From: Shewanella mesophila
Lineage (GTDB): Bacteria; Pseudomonadota; Gammaproteobacteria; Enterobacterales; Shewanellaceae
Assembly: GCF_019457515.1 (NCBI RefSeq)
Contig: NZ_CP080421.1
Span: forward strand, 2,914,001-2,978,000
DNA: 64,000 bases
Direction: 5' to 3'
Shown: positions 33,598 to 43,763 of the stretch, one piece after another
How positions within the stretch are numbered: position 1 is the first letter of the stretch
How the letters are laid out: the number at the start of each line of letters is the position of its first letter
Program-made: the position numbers and the translations under genes
The notes under the pieces: generated by a model
What the model was told of the DNA's origin: nothing
The model's database searches: none
What the model saw: only the letters and a program-made list of their open reading frames with translations

Positions 33598-34215
33598 CTA
33601 CCCAAAAAATAGCCGCCATAACCAAGAAGAATCGAGATCCTCCTGACAAGTACGGTATTGCGCCGCATAGCGCTTAGCACGACTATCGACTTTATCAGCC
33701 ACTTTGATCAACCAAGGTTTTTGCCGATAGGTTTTTCGCTTATATCCGCCCCAACCTTCATGATAATTAAGATATTGATTACGAGCATCCCACTTAGATA
33801 CCCCATTAATTTTATGGGTTTTATAAACAAACCATCCCATAAAATCCATTGCATCATCAAAATCACTTCGGCTCGACCATGAGTTACCCGTCTCTTTAAC
33901 GTAATCATCCCAAGTCATGGTTTTTGCTTGGGCATAACCATAGGCATCACTCGCACGGCCAATAGGGATAAAGCCTAAAAAGTACTCCATCGGCGGTGCG
34001 GCATTGTGTTTAAAAGAGCTCTCTTGATACATCATGGCTAAAGGCACGTGCACTGGCACGCCCCATTTTTCTCTGGTATTGACCGCAGCCTCGTACCAAT
34101 CTCTGTTTTCTTGATAGATGGCACATAGGTTTTCAGGGTCTTCTGGAGGCGAAGTAGCGCACCCAGTCACCATGATGGTGAGCCCTGCTAATAGCATTGT
34201 GGCAAAATGTTTCAT
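33598..34215 (-). CDS. lytic transglycosylase-like lipoprotein
   Basis: A 205-residue lipoprotein (lipobox VTGC at residue 19) with an SLT-like domain. The catalytic glutamate is in MMYQESSFKHNA, and the pattern AYGYAQAKTMTWDDYVKETG plus YLNYHEGWGGY resembles lysozyme-type folds of membrane-bound transglycosylases. It would cleave peptidoglycan at the inner face of the outer membrane. It is monocistronic. Confidence 0.85.
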   Translation of the reverse strand: MKHFATMLLAGLTIMVTGCATSPPEDPENLCAIYQENRDWYEAAVNTREKWGVPVHVPLAMMYQESSFKHNAAPPMEYFLGFIPIGRASDAYGYAQAKTMTWDDYVKETGNSWSSRSDFDDAMDFMGWFVYKTHKINGVSKWDARNQYLNYHEGWGGYKRKTYRQKPWLIKVADKVDSRAKRYAAQYRTCQEDLDSSWLWRLFFG

Positions 34216-34334
34216 AATGAGGAGTACCGAAAAATTAGCCGAATCAAAGCCCTAGTGTCACATCGAACTCTTGGATAATCAATAAAATTAGCCCAAGACC
34301 TTGAGCATACCAAGTAACTATTTATTTTCTCTGG

Positions 34335-34772
34335 TTACTTATCATCTCGTTGTAACGAGAGCCATTCACATTGATCAGCTTCTTGTTTCCAAACAACAGG
34401 CTGCCAATAATCGCTATCTAAACCACGATAGATCTGATCTTGATTAAATTTAGCCGCGAGGTGATAACGTTGATCGGCTCTCACCTCGACAGATAGCGTC
34501 TTAGTTTGACGAGCGGCTAACTTTACTTTTAACCGTGGTGAATCGATAAGTTCAGCGAGTGTAAACTCATATTGACCTGGAGATAGTTGATAATTAGGGC
34601 GAGAGATCACCGCCTTGCCATTTAAATGGGTTACCACTACCCGATAAAGCCCCTCATCACTATCGGGCAGCAAATAGCCAGAAACCGTGCCACAGGTATT
34701 GCCCTCATCTGGCCCAGAAGCGCAGCCAGATAAGATGAATAATGCTATCAACAATACCTTAGAGACACTCAT
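34335..34772 (-). CDS. hypothetical lipoprotein overlapping gshA
   Basis: A 145-residue lipoprotein (lipobox LSGC at residue 17). The mature region is beta-rich with a repeated pattern (GLYRVVVTHLNGKAVI, LSPGQYEFTLAEL) suggestive of a small Ig-like fold. No named family is recognised. Its start overlaps the end of gshA by four bases (ATGA), so it is translationally coupled to gshA; a functional link to glutathione is not shown. Confidence 0.7.
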   Translation of the reverse strand: MSVSKVLLIALFILSGCASGPDEGNTCGTVSGYLLPDSDEGLYRVVVTHLNGKAVISRPNYQLSPGQYEFTLAELIDSPRLKVKLAARQTKTLSVEVRADQRYHLAAKFNQDQIYRGLDSDYWQPVVWKQEADQCEWLSLQRDDK

Positions 34773-36358
34773 CCAACATGCTCTATTTCTGCAGCGTCTT
34801 TGGCAAAATAATCGACTAAATACTGCTCAAAACTTACCGTCGACTCCGCTTCCATTTGGGCTTGTGCTTGCAAGGAGTTGTCTGCGGCACGGACATAATC
34901 CTGCTCAACTTCAGGCGTTAGCGGGTAATCAAGCAGCTGCTCATAATAACGCTGGGCGAGATTTTTAACCCAATAACTATGATCAATCTGGCTTGATAAT
35001 AGTTCAGCCAAGATTTTACCCGACAGTGTTTGAGACGGATCTTCAACTGCCACTCTCCAATGAGAAAGTGCCTGCTGATAGTCTCGCTGATCACCATCGA
35101 GCAATTTTGCAATTGCACTCAGCTCATCAAAAAGTTCATTTAACCATGTCTTAATCGATATAGAGTGGCCTTGGCGGCTCAAGCTCAACCCAGGCTTACG
35201 TCCTTCAATAATAACGGCGTTAAGGTTCTGGCTAATCTCTCGCTCACCTTGAGGATCGGTTTTTGCTGATGGACTGAGCAAGCAATGTAATAAAAACAGA
35301 TCGAGAAAACGAACCTGATCGGCATCAATACCAACTGGACTAAATGGGTTAACATCTAATGCCCGAACCTCAATATATTCGACTCCAGCTCGCGCTAACG
35401 CTTCGGATGGTTTCTCGCCATTGAGACCTACTCGTTTAGCCCGGATGGGGGAGTAAAATTCGTTTTCAATTTGCAGCACATTAGCATTAAGCTGACGATA
35501 TTCGCCATCGACCTTGACCCCGATCTGTTCAAAATGGGTTGAAGGCATGTTAATTGCTGCGTTTATCCCTTCGAGGTACTCAGCAAGGGAGTTATAGCTG
35601 ATATTTAAGCGCTCTTGCTCTTTATTGGTATACCCCAAATCGCTCATACGAAGCGATGTGGCGTAGGGAAGATAAAGCGTCCCCTTACCTAGCTTTTCAA
35701 ACGCTAAATCGGTTTTTTGATCCTTAATAAATGAGCCACAAAGTGCAGGTGACGCGCCAAAAAGATAGGGTAACACCCATACCAGGCGGCGATAGTTGCG
35801 AATCAAACCAAAATAGGATTCAGAGATAAAATCACAACGACTTAGACGTTTATCGGACGCTTCATATAAACGATCCCATAATGAATCAGACACCGAAAAG
35901 TTAAAATGCACACCTGAGATGATCTGCATCTGCGCGCCGTAACGGTAAGTCAATCCCTTGCGATATAAACGCTTTAACTGTCCCGTATTAGAACTGCCGT
36001 AGTCAGCAATAGGAATGTCGGCCACGTCGCCGACATAACAAGGCATGCTCACTGGCCACAACTGCTGTTTACCTAAGTTACGTACAGTAAACGCATGGGT
36101 CTGAGTCAAATCTGTCAACAAAGTATCAATATTTTGATGCACTGGCGTTATAAATTCTAACAACGACTCGCTGTAGTCTGTGGTGATGCGCGAATTCGTT
36201 AGCGCCGCACCTAAACTATCTGGATGCTTGTCCGTTGCAAGATGTCCTGATGGTTCGATGCGCAGTGCTTCACGCTCTATTCCTCTAAACATCCCATTTA
36301 GCGCATCTCGTCCCTGCTCGTTATCGAGTAGGCCAATAACTTCATTGAAAGAGTTCAA
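34769..36358 (-). CDS. gshA: glutamate-cysteine ligase
   Basis: The first enzyme of glutathione synthesis, ATP-dependent joining of glutamate and cysteine. The 529 residues (E. coli: 518) carry EREALRIEPSGHLAT, the metal/substrate block ITPVHQNIDTLL, ISGVHFNFSVSD, and VEYIEVRALDVNPFSPVGID, all typical of the gammaproteobacterial class. It is upstream of a small lipoprotein gene in the same unit. Confidence 0.96.
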   Translation of the reverse strand: MNSFNEVIGLLDNEQGRDALNGMFRGIEREALRIEPSGHLATDKHPDSLGAALTNSRITTDYSESLLEFITPVHQNIDTLLTDLTQTHAFTVRNLGKQQLWPVSMPCYVGDVADIPIADYGSSNTGQLKRLYRKGLTYRYGAQMQIISGVHFNFSVSDSLWDRLYEASDKRLSRCDFISESYFGLIRNYRRLVWVLPYLFGASPALCGSFIKDQKTDLAFEKLGKGTLYLPYATSLRMSDLGYTNKEQERLNISYNSLAEYLEGINAAINMPSTHFEQIGVKVDGEYRQLNANVLQIENEFYSPIRAKRVGLNGEKPSEALARAGVEYIEVRALDVNPFSPVGIDADQVRFLDLFLLHCLLSPSAKTDPQGEREISQNLNAVIIEGRKPGLSLSRQGHSISIKTWLNELFDELSAIAKLLDGDQRDYQQALSHWRVAVEDPSQTLSGKILAELLSSQIDHSYWVKNLAQRYYEQLLDYPLTPEVEQDYVRAADNSLQAQAQMEAESTVSFEQYLVDYFAKDAAEIEHVG

Positions 36359-36469
36359 TATCTGTGTCTCTCATTGCTTTTGTGTGATCATTTACAGGCT
36401 AGACCTGTAAAAAGCTTCATTGCTTTCACCATCACCACAAAATAGCCCTTGGACTAGATATATGGCAAG

Positions 36470-36508
36470 GAAAAAAATAAAGCGGCGATCCATATAAAGG
36501 ATCACCGC
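36470..36508 (-). terminator. terminator of the M16 peptidase unit
   Basis: GCGGCGATCC (36482-36491) pairs with GGATCACCGC (36499-36508) with one mismatch; the minus strand then runs into T-rich sequence. It is 28 bases past the peptidase gene. Confidence 0.8.
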
Positions 36509-36536
36509 AAGGTCTATATTGGGGCTAAGTCGTCAA

Positions 36537-39371
36537 TTACAACTGTAAAGTTTTCACTGGATAACCCAAGGCTTTGATGTCAGCCTCTATTTTCGCTTTA
36601 TCGCCAACAATTAACATTACCATTTCGTTAAGATTAAGCTCACTGTTCGCCAAACGATTAAGCTCCTGTTTCGAGATACTGTTAATGATCTTCGATTGGG
36701 CCGTCGTAAAGTTAGCATCGAGTCCAAAACGTTGAATGCGGCGCATAAACCCGGCCTTTTGGTAAGGCGTTTCATAGTCTAACGCCTGCGCTTGAGAGAT
36801 AGAATTTCGCATAAAGACTAACTCCTTATCAGTAATGCCATTTGCCTGATAATCCTTCAGCTCTTTTACAAATTCAACTAAGGCTTTAGCTGTGACATCA
36901 CTGCGCACACTCGCCGATGCTTCAAAAATCCCCGTTTCACTGCCGCCGTTAAAGTAACTTCTTGCGCCATAGGTATAACCTTTATCCTCACGTAGATTAA
37001 GATTGATACGGCTGTTAAACGCGCCGCCTAACGGGTAATTCATCAGATAAGATTTAAAGTAATCACCCGTAGCGTCATAGGGCATAGATCGCTTACCAAT
37101 CTTAATGACAGACTGAGCAGCATCAGGCTTATCTATTATATATACAGTGCCAGTGGCTAATATCGGCAACTTAGCTAAAGCAGGGACCTGACTTGCCTCA
37201 CCTTGCCACTGCGATAAGCCCTTTAACTTGCCAAGCATCTGAGTTTGATTAAGATCGCTGACCGCAATAACCTGAGCATTACCAGCCCGATATTGCTGTT
37301 GATAAAAGGCTTTAACATCATCAAGAGTTAACCCAGATACGCTCTCAAATGAACCTTGAGAACTCACACCTAATGGCGTATCGAGGCCAAATAGCAAGGC
37401 ATCGAAACCACTGTCGGCAATATAGTTAGGATCTGACTGCATGTGTTGCAAGCTCTGCAAGTGTTGTTGCTTAACACGCTCAAAATCTGCTTCGTTAAAC
37501 CCTGGTTTAAATAGCTTTTCTTGCACTATGGCCAATGTTTCATCGATATGAGATGTTAGGGTCGACACTTTAATATAACTTTGGTACGTACTCGCACCAA
37601 AACTGACCGAGCTGCCTAACATCTCTAATGCTTGAGCAAGCTCTTCGGTACTATGAAGCCTTGTAGACTCATTGAGTAACGAGGCCGTTAAGCTCGCAAG
37701 CCCTGCCTGATTAACATCCACGAGTCGATGACCGCCATTAAGGTAAATCAATAGCTCCACGGTTGGCGTTTCAGAGCTTGTCGTCCCCATGACCTCAATA
37801 CCGTTACTCAGTTTAGTCGTCCATAAACTCGGAACCGTAATGACGGGAGCCGCCTGCGCACTCGGCATCACACTGCGATCGAATGAAGCCCTAGCCGTCT
37901 TAACCTCTTTAAGACCAGATACCGCGGTTTGTGCGACTTGCGGTGCGGGTGCAATGTAATTATCTTGATGGGCTATAAGCTGCTTTTGTCCCTCAGGCAC
38001 AACGCTCATGACAACCATAGGCTTATCTTTAATATAGGTATTAAAAACCCGCATAACATCTTCTTTGGTCACATTGGCATAACGCTTAAGATCATAAGCA
38101 ATCATGTCGGGGTTACCGAAGAAAGTTTGATTTAATGCTAGGGTCGACACCTTACCTTTAACACTTTGCAGCCCAAAAATTGTATTGGCTTCAAACTGTA
38201 CTTTTACTTTTTGTAAATCATCGTCGGTCACACCACGCTGTTCAAACTCTGCGATTGACTCTCTAATGCGTTTTTCGATGTCACTCAGCTGTCCACCGCG
38301 GGCGGGGTTCGCTAAGGCATAAATCGAGAATTGGCAAGCTAACTCTTGGCAGGGATGACTTACACCCGCTTGTACGGCGTAACCATCTTTTACTAGATTT
38401 TTATAGACCAGCGACGTTGGACCGCCGCCAATAATATTTGATAACAGATCCAGCGCGGCTTCATCTTTGTGACTGGCATAGACGGTCGGAAACGCAATAC
38501 GTAACAAAGGCAGGTGGACGCGATCTTCCATCGAGATGTAGCGAGTTCTGTCCAAGGTGACTAGCGTCTTTTGCTCAGCAGAGACCTCTGGGCCGCGGGG
38601 AATCTCACCAAAATATTTGTTTATCCAGGCTAAGGTCTGCTGTTCGTCAAAATCACCACCGATAGTTAATGTAGCGTTGTTGGGTCCATACCATCTTTGG
38701 AAAAAATGCTTAACATCTTCTACATCTGCGCGATCTAAATCTTCAGGCCAGCCAATCACAGGCCAAGAATACTGATGACCAGAGGGATAAAAGGCTTGAT
38801 TGAAACGCTCATTCATTCTGCCATAAGGCTGATTATCGATACGCTGAGCTCGTTCATTCTTAACCGTCTCGCGCTGTACCTCAAATTTTTTGTCTGTTAA
38901 TGCGGGTAAGAAGTAGCCCATGCGATCAGACTCTAGCCACAACATTTTCTCTAGCTGATTACTCGGGACCGTTTCAAAATAATTGGTGCGATCAGTGTTG
39001 GTGGTACCGTTCAGATTACCACCCGCTTCGGTAACGGCCTTGAAATGTTGTTCATCGGCAACGTTTTCAGATCCTTGAAACATCATATGTTCGAAAAGAT
39101 GAGCAAATCCTGAACGACCAGGAAGCTCACGAGCACTGCCTACATGATAGGTCACATCCACATGAACTAATGGATCTGAGCTGTCTTGATGCAAGATAAC
39201 CGTTAAGCCATTTGCTAACTGGTACTTCTTATAGGCAATACCAACACTCGAATCTGCAACATTAACGGTTTCAACAAGCGAAACCCCTTGAGGCAAAGCT
39301 GTGGGTAAACTCGATGAGACACATCCCGTTAACGCAGCGGAGATCGCCGCTGCCAATATCCATTTCTTCAT
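36537..39371 (-). CDS. M16 family zinc peptidase lipoprotein
   Basis: A 944-residue two-domain M16 (pitrilysin) peptidase. Lipobox LTGC near residue 17 anchors it to a membrane. The inverted zinc motif HxxEH is in FAHLFEHMMFQGSENV (about residue 90), followed by the partner glutamate region TVKNERAQRIDNQPYG. The second half is a catalytically inactive M16 repeat (YTYGARSYFNGG). It likely degrades peptides in the periplasm or at the outer membrane inner face. The yqaA-like gene precedes it by 32 bases on the same strand, so the two may share a transcript. Confidence 0.92.
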   Translation of the reverse strand: MKKWILAAAISAALTGCVSSSLPTALPQGVSLVETVNVADSSVGIAYKKYQLANGLTVILHQDSSDPLVHVDVTYHVGSARELPGRSGFAHLFEHMMFQGSENVADEQHFKAVTEAGGNLNGTTNTDRTNYFETVPSNQLEKMLWLESDRMGYFLPALTDKKFEVQRETVKNERAQRIDNQPYGRMNERFNQAFYPSGHQYSWPVIGWPEDLDRADVEDVKHFFQRWYGPNNATLTIGGDFDEQQTLAWINKYFGEIPRGPEVSAEQKTLVTLDRTRYISMEDRVHLPLLRIAFPTVYASHKDEAALDLLSNIIGGGPTSLVYKNLVKDGYAVQAGVSHPCQELACQFSIYALANPARGGQLSDIEKRIRESIAEFEQRGVTDDDLQKVKVQFEANTIFGLQSVKGKVSTLALNQTFFGNPDMIAYDLKRYANVTKEDVMRVFNTYIKDKPMVVMSVVPEGQKQLIAHQDNYIAPAPQVAQTAVSGLKEVKTARASFDRSVMPSAQAAPVITVPSLWTTKLSNGIEVMGTTSSETPTVELLIYLNGGHRLVDVNQAGLASLTASLLNESTRLHSTEELAQALEMLGSSVSFGASTYQSYIKVSTLTSHIDETLAIVQEKLFKPGFNEADFERVKQQHLQSLQHMQSDPNYIADSGFDALLFGLDTPLGVSSQGSFESVSGLTLDDVKAFYQQQYRAGNAQVIAVSDLNQTQMLGKLKGLSQWQGEASQVPALAKLPILATGTVYIIDKPDAAQSVIKIGKRSMPYDATGDYFKSYLMNYPLGGAFNSRINLNLREDKGYTYGARSYFNGGSETGIFEASASVRSDVTAKALVEFVKELKDYQANGITDKELVFMRNSISQAQALDYETPYQKAGFMRRIQRFGLDANFTTAQSKIINSISKQELNRLANSELNLNEMVMLIVGDKAKIEADIKALGYPVKTLQL

Positions 39372-39403
39372 TCCATTTTGCTCCTACATTTAACAGTAAA
39401 CTG

Positions 39404-39826
39404 CTACAACCAATGTAACGCTATCGCTGCCACCAGCAGATAACGTATTCCTTTTCCAATTAATATCATCAGAGTCGACTTGACCACAGAAAGTTTCATC
39501 CAACCGGCGAGTAAACACAATAAGTCGCCGATTAAAGGCATCCAAGCCAGCAATAAACTCCAGTAACCATAACGTTGAATTAAGCTGATACTGTGCCGAT
39601 ATCGCCCTTTAGCCATCGCCTCTGGCGTAGTGGCAAACCGTCCCAAGGAACCCAAGTAATAACTGGTCACCGAGCCAAGTGTATTACCTATCGTCGCGGC
39701 AAGGACTAACGCAAGCCAACTATCGGCAGCCTCATTTATCAGAGCAACAAGTAAAACTTCTGATCCACCAGGTAACAAGGTGGCAGCAATAAATGCGGCA
39801 CTGAACATCAACCATAATGAGCTCAT
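39404..39826 (-). CDS. yqaA: YqaA/DedA-type membrane protein
   Basis: A 140-residue membrane protein with about four hydrophobic segments and the YqaA signature FIAATLLPGGSEVLLVAL, then ATIGNTLGSVTSYYLGSLGRF and SLLLAWMPLIGDLLCLLAGWMKL. It belongs to the SNARE-associated/DedA superfamily, whose members handle lipid translocation or proton-dependent homeostasis; the YqaA branch is not characterised. Confidence 0.88.
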   Translation of the reverse strand: MSSLWLMFSAAFIAATLLPGGSEVLLVALINEAADSWLALVLAATIGNTLGSVTSYYLGSLGRFATTPEAMAKGRYRHSISLIQRYGYWSLLLAWMPLIGDLLCLLAGWMKLSVVKSTLMILIGKGIRYLLVAAIALHWL

Positions 39827-40100
39827 ATTGGCTTACCTAATGAAAAAACGTAATTTTTTATGTGCAAATTGACAGGCCTGACAATGTTACTTTAAAGTTA
39901 ATATTTAAAGTTATTAGAACAACTGTTTTAATGACAATAAGTTATAACAAAATGGGTTTGGTAAGCAAGGTTAACCCTCTATAGAATGGCTGGCTAAAAA
40001 AGTGTAGGTTGAAAACCTTAAGTGGCTCTAAGTAAGAACGACTATTTTCTCGGTTCTGTTGAGCAATCAATTAAAGCAACATTAAATTGGAATTTATCCC

Positions 40101-41354
40101 ATGTGGCAAACAATTAAACAGATCCCTTTTTGGCAAAAGGTACTCGCTGGCTTTATTCTCGGCGTAGGCCTAGGCGTCGTCTTAGGTGAGCAGGCGACGG
40201 CAGTGAAACCCTTAGGCGATCTGTTCATCGCAGCGATTAAGATGCTGGTCGCTCCACTTATCTTCTGCGCTATCGTGGTGAGTATTACCTCGCTAGGCAG
40301 TGGTACAAGCCTTAAAAGACTGAGCTTTAAAACGTTAGCCATGTTCATGCTAACAGGGACTATCGCCTCTTTAATTGGTTTAACCGTTGGTAGCCTTATC
40401 GATATGGGTGGCAGCCTAGAATTGGCCACGACAGAGGTTCGCGAACGTAACGTACCAGGCTTTGCACAAGTATTACTTGATATGATCCCTGTTAATCCTT
40501 TTGCTTCATTAGCCGAAGGTAAAGTGTTACAGATCATTGTCTTTGCTGCATTAGTTGGCATAGCAATAAACAAAATTGGTCAAAAAGCAGCACCACTCAA
40601 GCACACAATAGAAGCGGGTGCAGAGGTGATGTTTCAATTGACTCGCATGGTACTACAACTGACTCCTATCGGTGTTTTTGGTCTGATGGCCTGGGTAGTT
40701 GGTGAATATGGCTTGTCGATGTTACTCCCCTTAGGTAAATTTATTGGCGCCATCTATATTGCGGCATTAATTCACATCATTTTTGTCTATGGTGGTTTAG
40801 TCAAATTTGGTGCGAATCTGAGTCCGATTCAATTTTTCCGCAAAGCGATGCCGGCACAACTCGTGGCTTTTACCACAGCTTCTAGCTTCGGAACATTACC
40901 TGCAAGTACTCGCGCCACCGAGACCATGGGCGTATCAAAAAAATATGGCGCCTTCGTTTTACCACTTGGGGCGACCATGAACATGGACGGTTGCGGCGGG
41001 ATCTATCCTGCTATAGCAGCTATCTTCATTGCGCAAATTTATGCCATCCCACTCGATATGACTGACTATATGTTGATCGCCGTAACTGCAACGGTTGCAT
41101 CGGTTGGAACAGCTGGCGTCCCAGGTAGTGCCATGGTCATGTTATCCGTCACCTTAGGCGTGGTTGGCTTACCGCTAGAAGGGATTGCCTTTATCGCTGC
41201 TATTGACCGGGTTATCGACATGATGCGCACAGCGACAAATGTAACAGGCGACATGATGACCGCTGTGGTTGTGGGCAAATCAGAAGGTCAGTTAGATGAA
41301 GCGCAGTTCTATGCAAACGAGGAATTAGTCAGTAAAACGGCCAACGAATCTTAG
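40101..41354 (+). CDS. dicarboxylate/amino acid:cation symporter
   Basis: A 417-residue DAACS (SDF) family symporter importing C4-dicarboxylates or acidic amino acids with Na+ or H+. Family hallmarks are FTTASSFGTLPAST (the helical hairpin serine-rich motif), LPLGATMNMDGCGGIYPA (metal/substrate loop) and VPGSAMVMLSVTL, near the conserved NVTGD aspartate. The exact substrate cannot be told. It is flanked by its own terminator at 41384 and not in an operon. Confidence 0.92.
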   Translation: MWQTIKQIPFWQKVLAGFILGVGLGVVLGEQATAVKPLGDLFIAAIKMLVAPLIFCAIVVSITSLGSGTSLKRLSFKTLAMFMLTGTIASLIGLTVGSLIDMGGSLELATTEVRERNVPGFAQVLLDMIPVNPFASLAEGKVLQIIVFAALVGIAINKIGQKAAPLKHTIEAGAEVMFQLTRMVLQLTPIGVFGLMAWVVGEYGLSMLLPLGKFIGAIYIAALIHIIFVYGGLVKFGANLSPIQFFRKAMPAQLVAFTTASSFGTLPASTRATETMGVSKKYGAFVLPLGATMNMDGCGGIYPAIAAIFIAQIYAIPLDMTDYMLIAVTATVASVGTAGVPGSAMVMLSVTLGVVGLPLEGIAFIAAIDRVIDMMRTATNVTGDMMTAVVVGKSEGQLDEAQFYANEELVSKTANES

Positions 41355-41383
41355 TTCATTGCAGTGATCCACTCGAAATATCA

Positions 41384-41406
41384 AAGCCGCTGATGCGGCT
41401 TTTTTA
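41384..41406 (+). terminator. terminator of the DAACS symporter
   Basis: AAGCCGC (41384-41390), loop TGAT, GCGGCTT, then T residues; 30 bases after the stop. Confidence 0.88.
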
Positions 41407-41481
41407 TTGCTAATATATTGTTCAAATTAAGATAATTTACATTATACTTGCCAAATCGTACTGTATTCTTAGAGGTAAGAC

Positions 41482-41667
41482 ATGGCTCGACTGTTTTTAC
41501 TACCTATAGTGTTGTGCCTGTTCTGGACGCTATTTTTACACTTAACAGGTGTACCGTTAAAACAGGGGAAAAAAGGGTATATTTACATTATCGCCATCAG
41601 CGCAACCTTAATTTTATCCTTAGGTTTTTTGACGTGGATCACCGCGGGACAAAACCTTCGCAACTAA
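41482..41667 (+). CDS. small two-helix membrane protein
   Basis: A 61-residue protein, MARLFLLPIVLCLFWTLFLH followed by LTGVPLKQGKKGYIYIIAIS and TLILSLGFLTWITAG: two transmembrane segments joined by a short basic loop. AGAGG lies about five bases before the ATG. I do not recognise a family; the codon use looks like its neighbours, which favours a real gene. Confidence 0.65.
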   Translation: MARLFLLPIVLCLFWTLFLHLTGVPLKQGKKGYIYIIAISATLILSLGFLTWITAGQNLRN

Positions 41668-41777
41668 TCTGATAAAACCAGTAGGACTAATATGATTTAT
41701 CGCTAGCTCTGGCAATTAATTCTGCTAAGATAGCGCCCTTTTTCATCGCCATCATATGGCAAAACAGTGGATTTTCG

Positions 41778-42116
41778 ATGTCAGACAAGTTCTTCTTTAA
41801 AGGTCGTAAGACGCCTAAGCCAAAACATGAAAGTTATGGCTACAACACTAAGCGCACAGCAAAACCAGGCAGCGAAGCTTTTCCACTACAACTGCTGGTA
41901 ACCAGCGAAGCCAGAAAGCAAGAGATTGACGCTATAATTGCAGAACATCAACTGTTTGCTGATATTGTTATCGATGAAAAAGCGCAGGAAGATATTTTAC
42001 AACTCGACGGCATTTTGAATCGGCCTAAAACCGCAACCGTTGCTAAACTGCCACAGCGTAACGAATCATGCCCATGCGGTAGTGGCCTCAAATACAAGAA
42101 ATGTTGCGGCAAATAA
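41778..42116 (+). CDS. SEC-C metal-binding motif protein
   Basis: A 112-residue protein ending in the zinc-binding SEC-C motif CPCGSGLKYKKCCGK. The N-terminus (MSDKFFFKGRKTPKPKHESYGYNTKRTAKPGSEAFPLQLLVTSEAR) matches the PBPRA1643-type SWIM/SEC-C proteins seen in marine gammaproteobacteria. The SEC-C motif is the zinc finger of SecA-type translocation partners; the actual role here is not known. Confidence 0.85.
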   Translation: MSDKFFFKGRKTPKPKHESYGYNTKRTAKPGSEAFPLQLLVTSEARKQEIDAIIAEHQLFADIVIDEKAQEDILQLDGILNRPKTATVAKLPQRNESCPCGSGLKYKKCCGK

Positions 42117-42196
42117 ACAGACTAGCGACGATCAATGATACAGATCGTCGCCCTTGCCAACGATTTATAATCGATAGAATAAAGTTCAATCACCTA

Positions 42197-42382
42197 TCAA
42201 AGTAGCTGCGCTATCTGGCTAAGGCGCTGCTCTAACTCCTCTTCTGTTGCTGGTTGACGCTCCAATTCAAATGTTAAAGGCTCACTGCCATTAAGCATAA
42301 ACACAGAGCTCTCTCCATGGTCGTAATGAAACCATTTACCATTCACACAAAGATCGGTATAACAATTCGGTAGTAATTCCAT
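42197..42382 (-). CDS. small conserved hypothetical protein
   Basis: A 61-residue soluble protein MELLPNCYTDLCVNGKWFHY, then GESSVFMLNGSEPLTFELERQ, and a C-terminal charged helix EEELEQRLSQIAQLL. GAGGG upstream of the ATG supports the start. Family not recognised. It is isolated between the SEC-C gene and the oad operon. Confidence 0.6.
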   Translation of the reverse strand: MELLPNCYTDLCVNGKWFHYDHGESSVFMLNGSEPLTFELERQPATEEELEQRLSQIAQLL

Positions 42383-42555
42383 TGTAAAGCCCTCTACTTA
42401 GTATGCGCTAACGCAACAAATTATCGTGATTGCGATATAGGTCACACTTATAAGACACCAATTTCGATAGAGGCTTGTTGATCTATATCAACTTCATCAG
42501 CATTAGCTTGATTACTTTTTGGTAAACAGCCCACCCAATACCGATCGCTTTACGT

Positions 42556-42592
42556 AAAAAAACGGCGCACATCAAAGATGAACGCCGCTTTT
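42556..42592 (-). terminator. terminator of oadGAB
   Basis: CGGCG (42563-42567) pairs with CGCCG (42583-42587), extended inward by an imperfect stem, with A-rich sequence that becomes a run of seven T residues on the minus strand. It is 30 bases past oadB. Confidence 0.8.
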
Positions 42593-42621
42593 TAATTTAG
42601 TGGTCAATTAATTACAAGATA

Positions 42622-43755
42622 CTAATGACCTAACACCGCCAGTAATACCCCCGCCGCAACCGCTGAGCCTAATACACCGGCAACATTAGGCCCCATGGCA
42701 TGCATTAACAAGAAGTTTTGCTGGTTCGCTTGCAAACCAACCTTATTGACGACTCGGGCAGCCATAGGCACCGCAGAAACGCCGGCAGCACCAATGAGAG
42801 GGTTGATTCTCCCACCAGACAATTTACTCATTAGTTTGGCCATTAACACCCCTGCTGCAGTGCCAATACCGAAAGCCACCGCGCCCAAGACCAAAATACC
42901 TAATGTTTCCAATTGCAGAAACTTATCCGCAGACAGCTTAGATCCAACGGCTAAACCTAAGAATATCGTGACAATATTAATCAGCTCGTTTTGCGCTGTG
43001 TTAGATAATCTGTCTACAACGCCCGATTCACGCATTAAGTTACCCAGACAGAACATGCCAACTAATGGCGTTGCCGCTGGCAAAAACAGAATGGTTAACC
43101 CTAAGACCATTAATGGAAAGAAGATCTTCTCTTTCTTGCTGACTTCTCGTAATTGCTCCATCTTGATCTGACGTTCAGATTCAGTGGTAAGTAGTTTCAT
43201 GATAGGCGGCTGAATAATAGGCACCAGCGCCATATATGAATATGCAGCCACTGCAATAGCGCCCAGTAAATCAGGTGCCAACTTTGACGCTAAAAAGATA
43301 GCCGTTGGCCCATCAGCACCGCCAATGATGGCAATCGCTGCCGCATCTTGCATTGAAAACTCAAATCCAGGCACGGCATTTAACGCAATTGCGCCGATCA
43401 ATGTCGCAAATATACCAAACTGAGCCGCAGCGCCGAGCAGTAACATTTTTGGATTAGCAATTAACGCCCCAAAATCAGTTAGTGCACCGACCCCCATAAA
43501 GATCAGCAAGGGAAATACACCGGTTTCAATACCTACATGGTAAGCAAAATAGAGCAGCCCGCCCTCTTCGGTGAATCCACCATTAGGAATGTTTGCTAAT
43601 ACGGCACCAAAGCCTATGGGTAACAGCAAAAGTGGCTCAAACCCCCGAGCGATAGCTAAATACAGCAACAAACCACCGACAGCCATCATCAGCAGCTGTC
43701 CACCAGTAAAGTTGGCGATGCCAGATTCGGCCCAAAAAGCCATTAATCCTTCCAT
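42622..43755 (-). CDS. oadB: oxaloacetate decarboxylase beta subunit (Na+ pump)
   Basis: A 377-residue membrane subunit that couples carboxybiotin decarboxylation to Na+ export. It has about nine transmembrane segments and the signature [37 protein letters not shown], where the conserved aspartate is a Na+ site, plus [21 protein letters not shown] and [20 protein letters not shown]. It is third in the operon oadG-oadA-oadB, eight bases after oadA. Confidence 0.96.
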   Translation of the reverse strand: MEGLMAFWAESGIANFTGGQLLMMAVGGLLLYLAIARGFEPLLLLPIGFGAVLANIPNGGFTEEGGLLYFAYHVGIETGVFPLLIFMGVGALTDFGALIANPKMLLLGAAAQFGIFATLIGAIALNAVPGFEFSMQDAAAIAIIGGADGPTAIFLASKLAPDLLGAIAVAAYSYMALVPIIQPPIMKLLTTESERQIKMEQLREVSKKEKIFFPLMVLGLTILFLPAATPLVGMFCLGNLMRESGVVDRLSNTAQNELINIVTIFLGLAVGSKLSADKFLQLETLGILVLGAVAFGIGTAAGVLMAKLMSKLSGGRINPLIGAAGVSAVPMAARVVNKVGLQANQQNFLLMHAMGPNVAGVLGSAVAAGVLLAVLGH

Positions 43756-43763
43756 GTTAACTC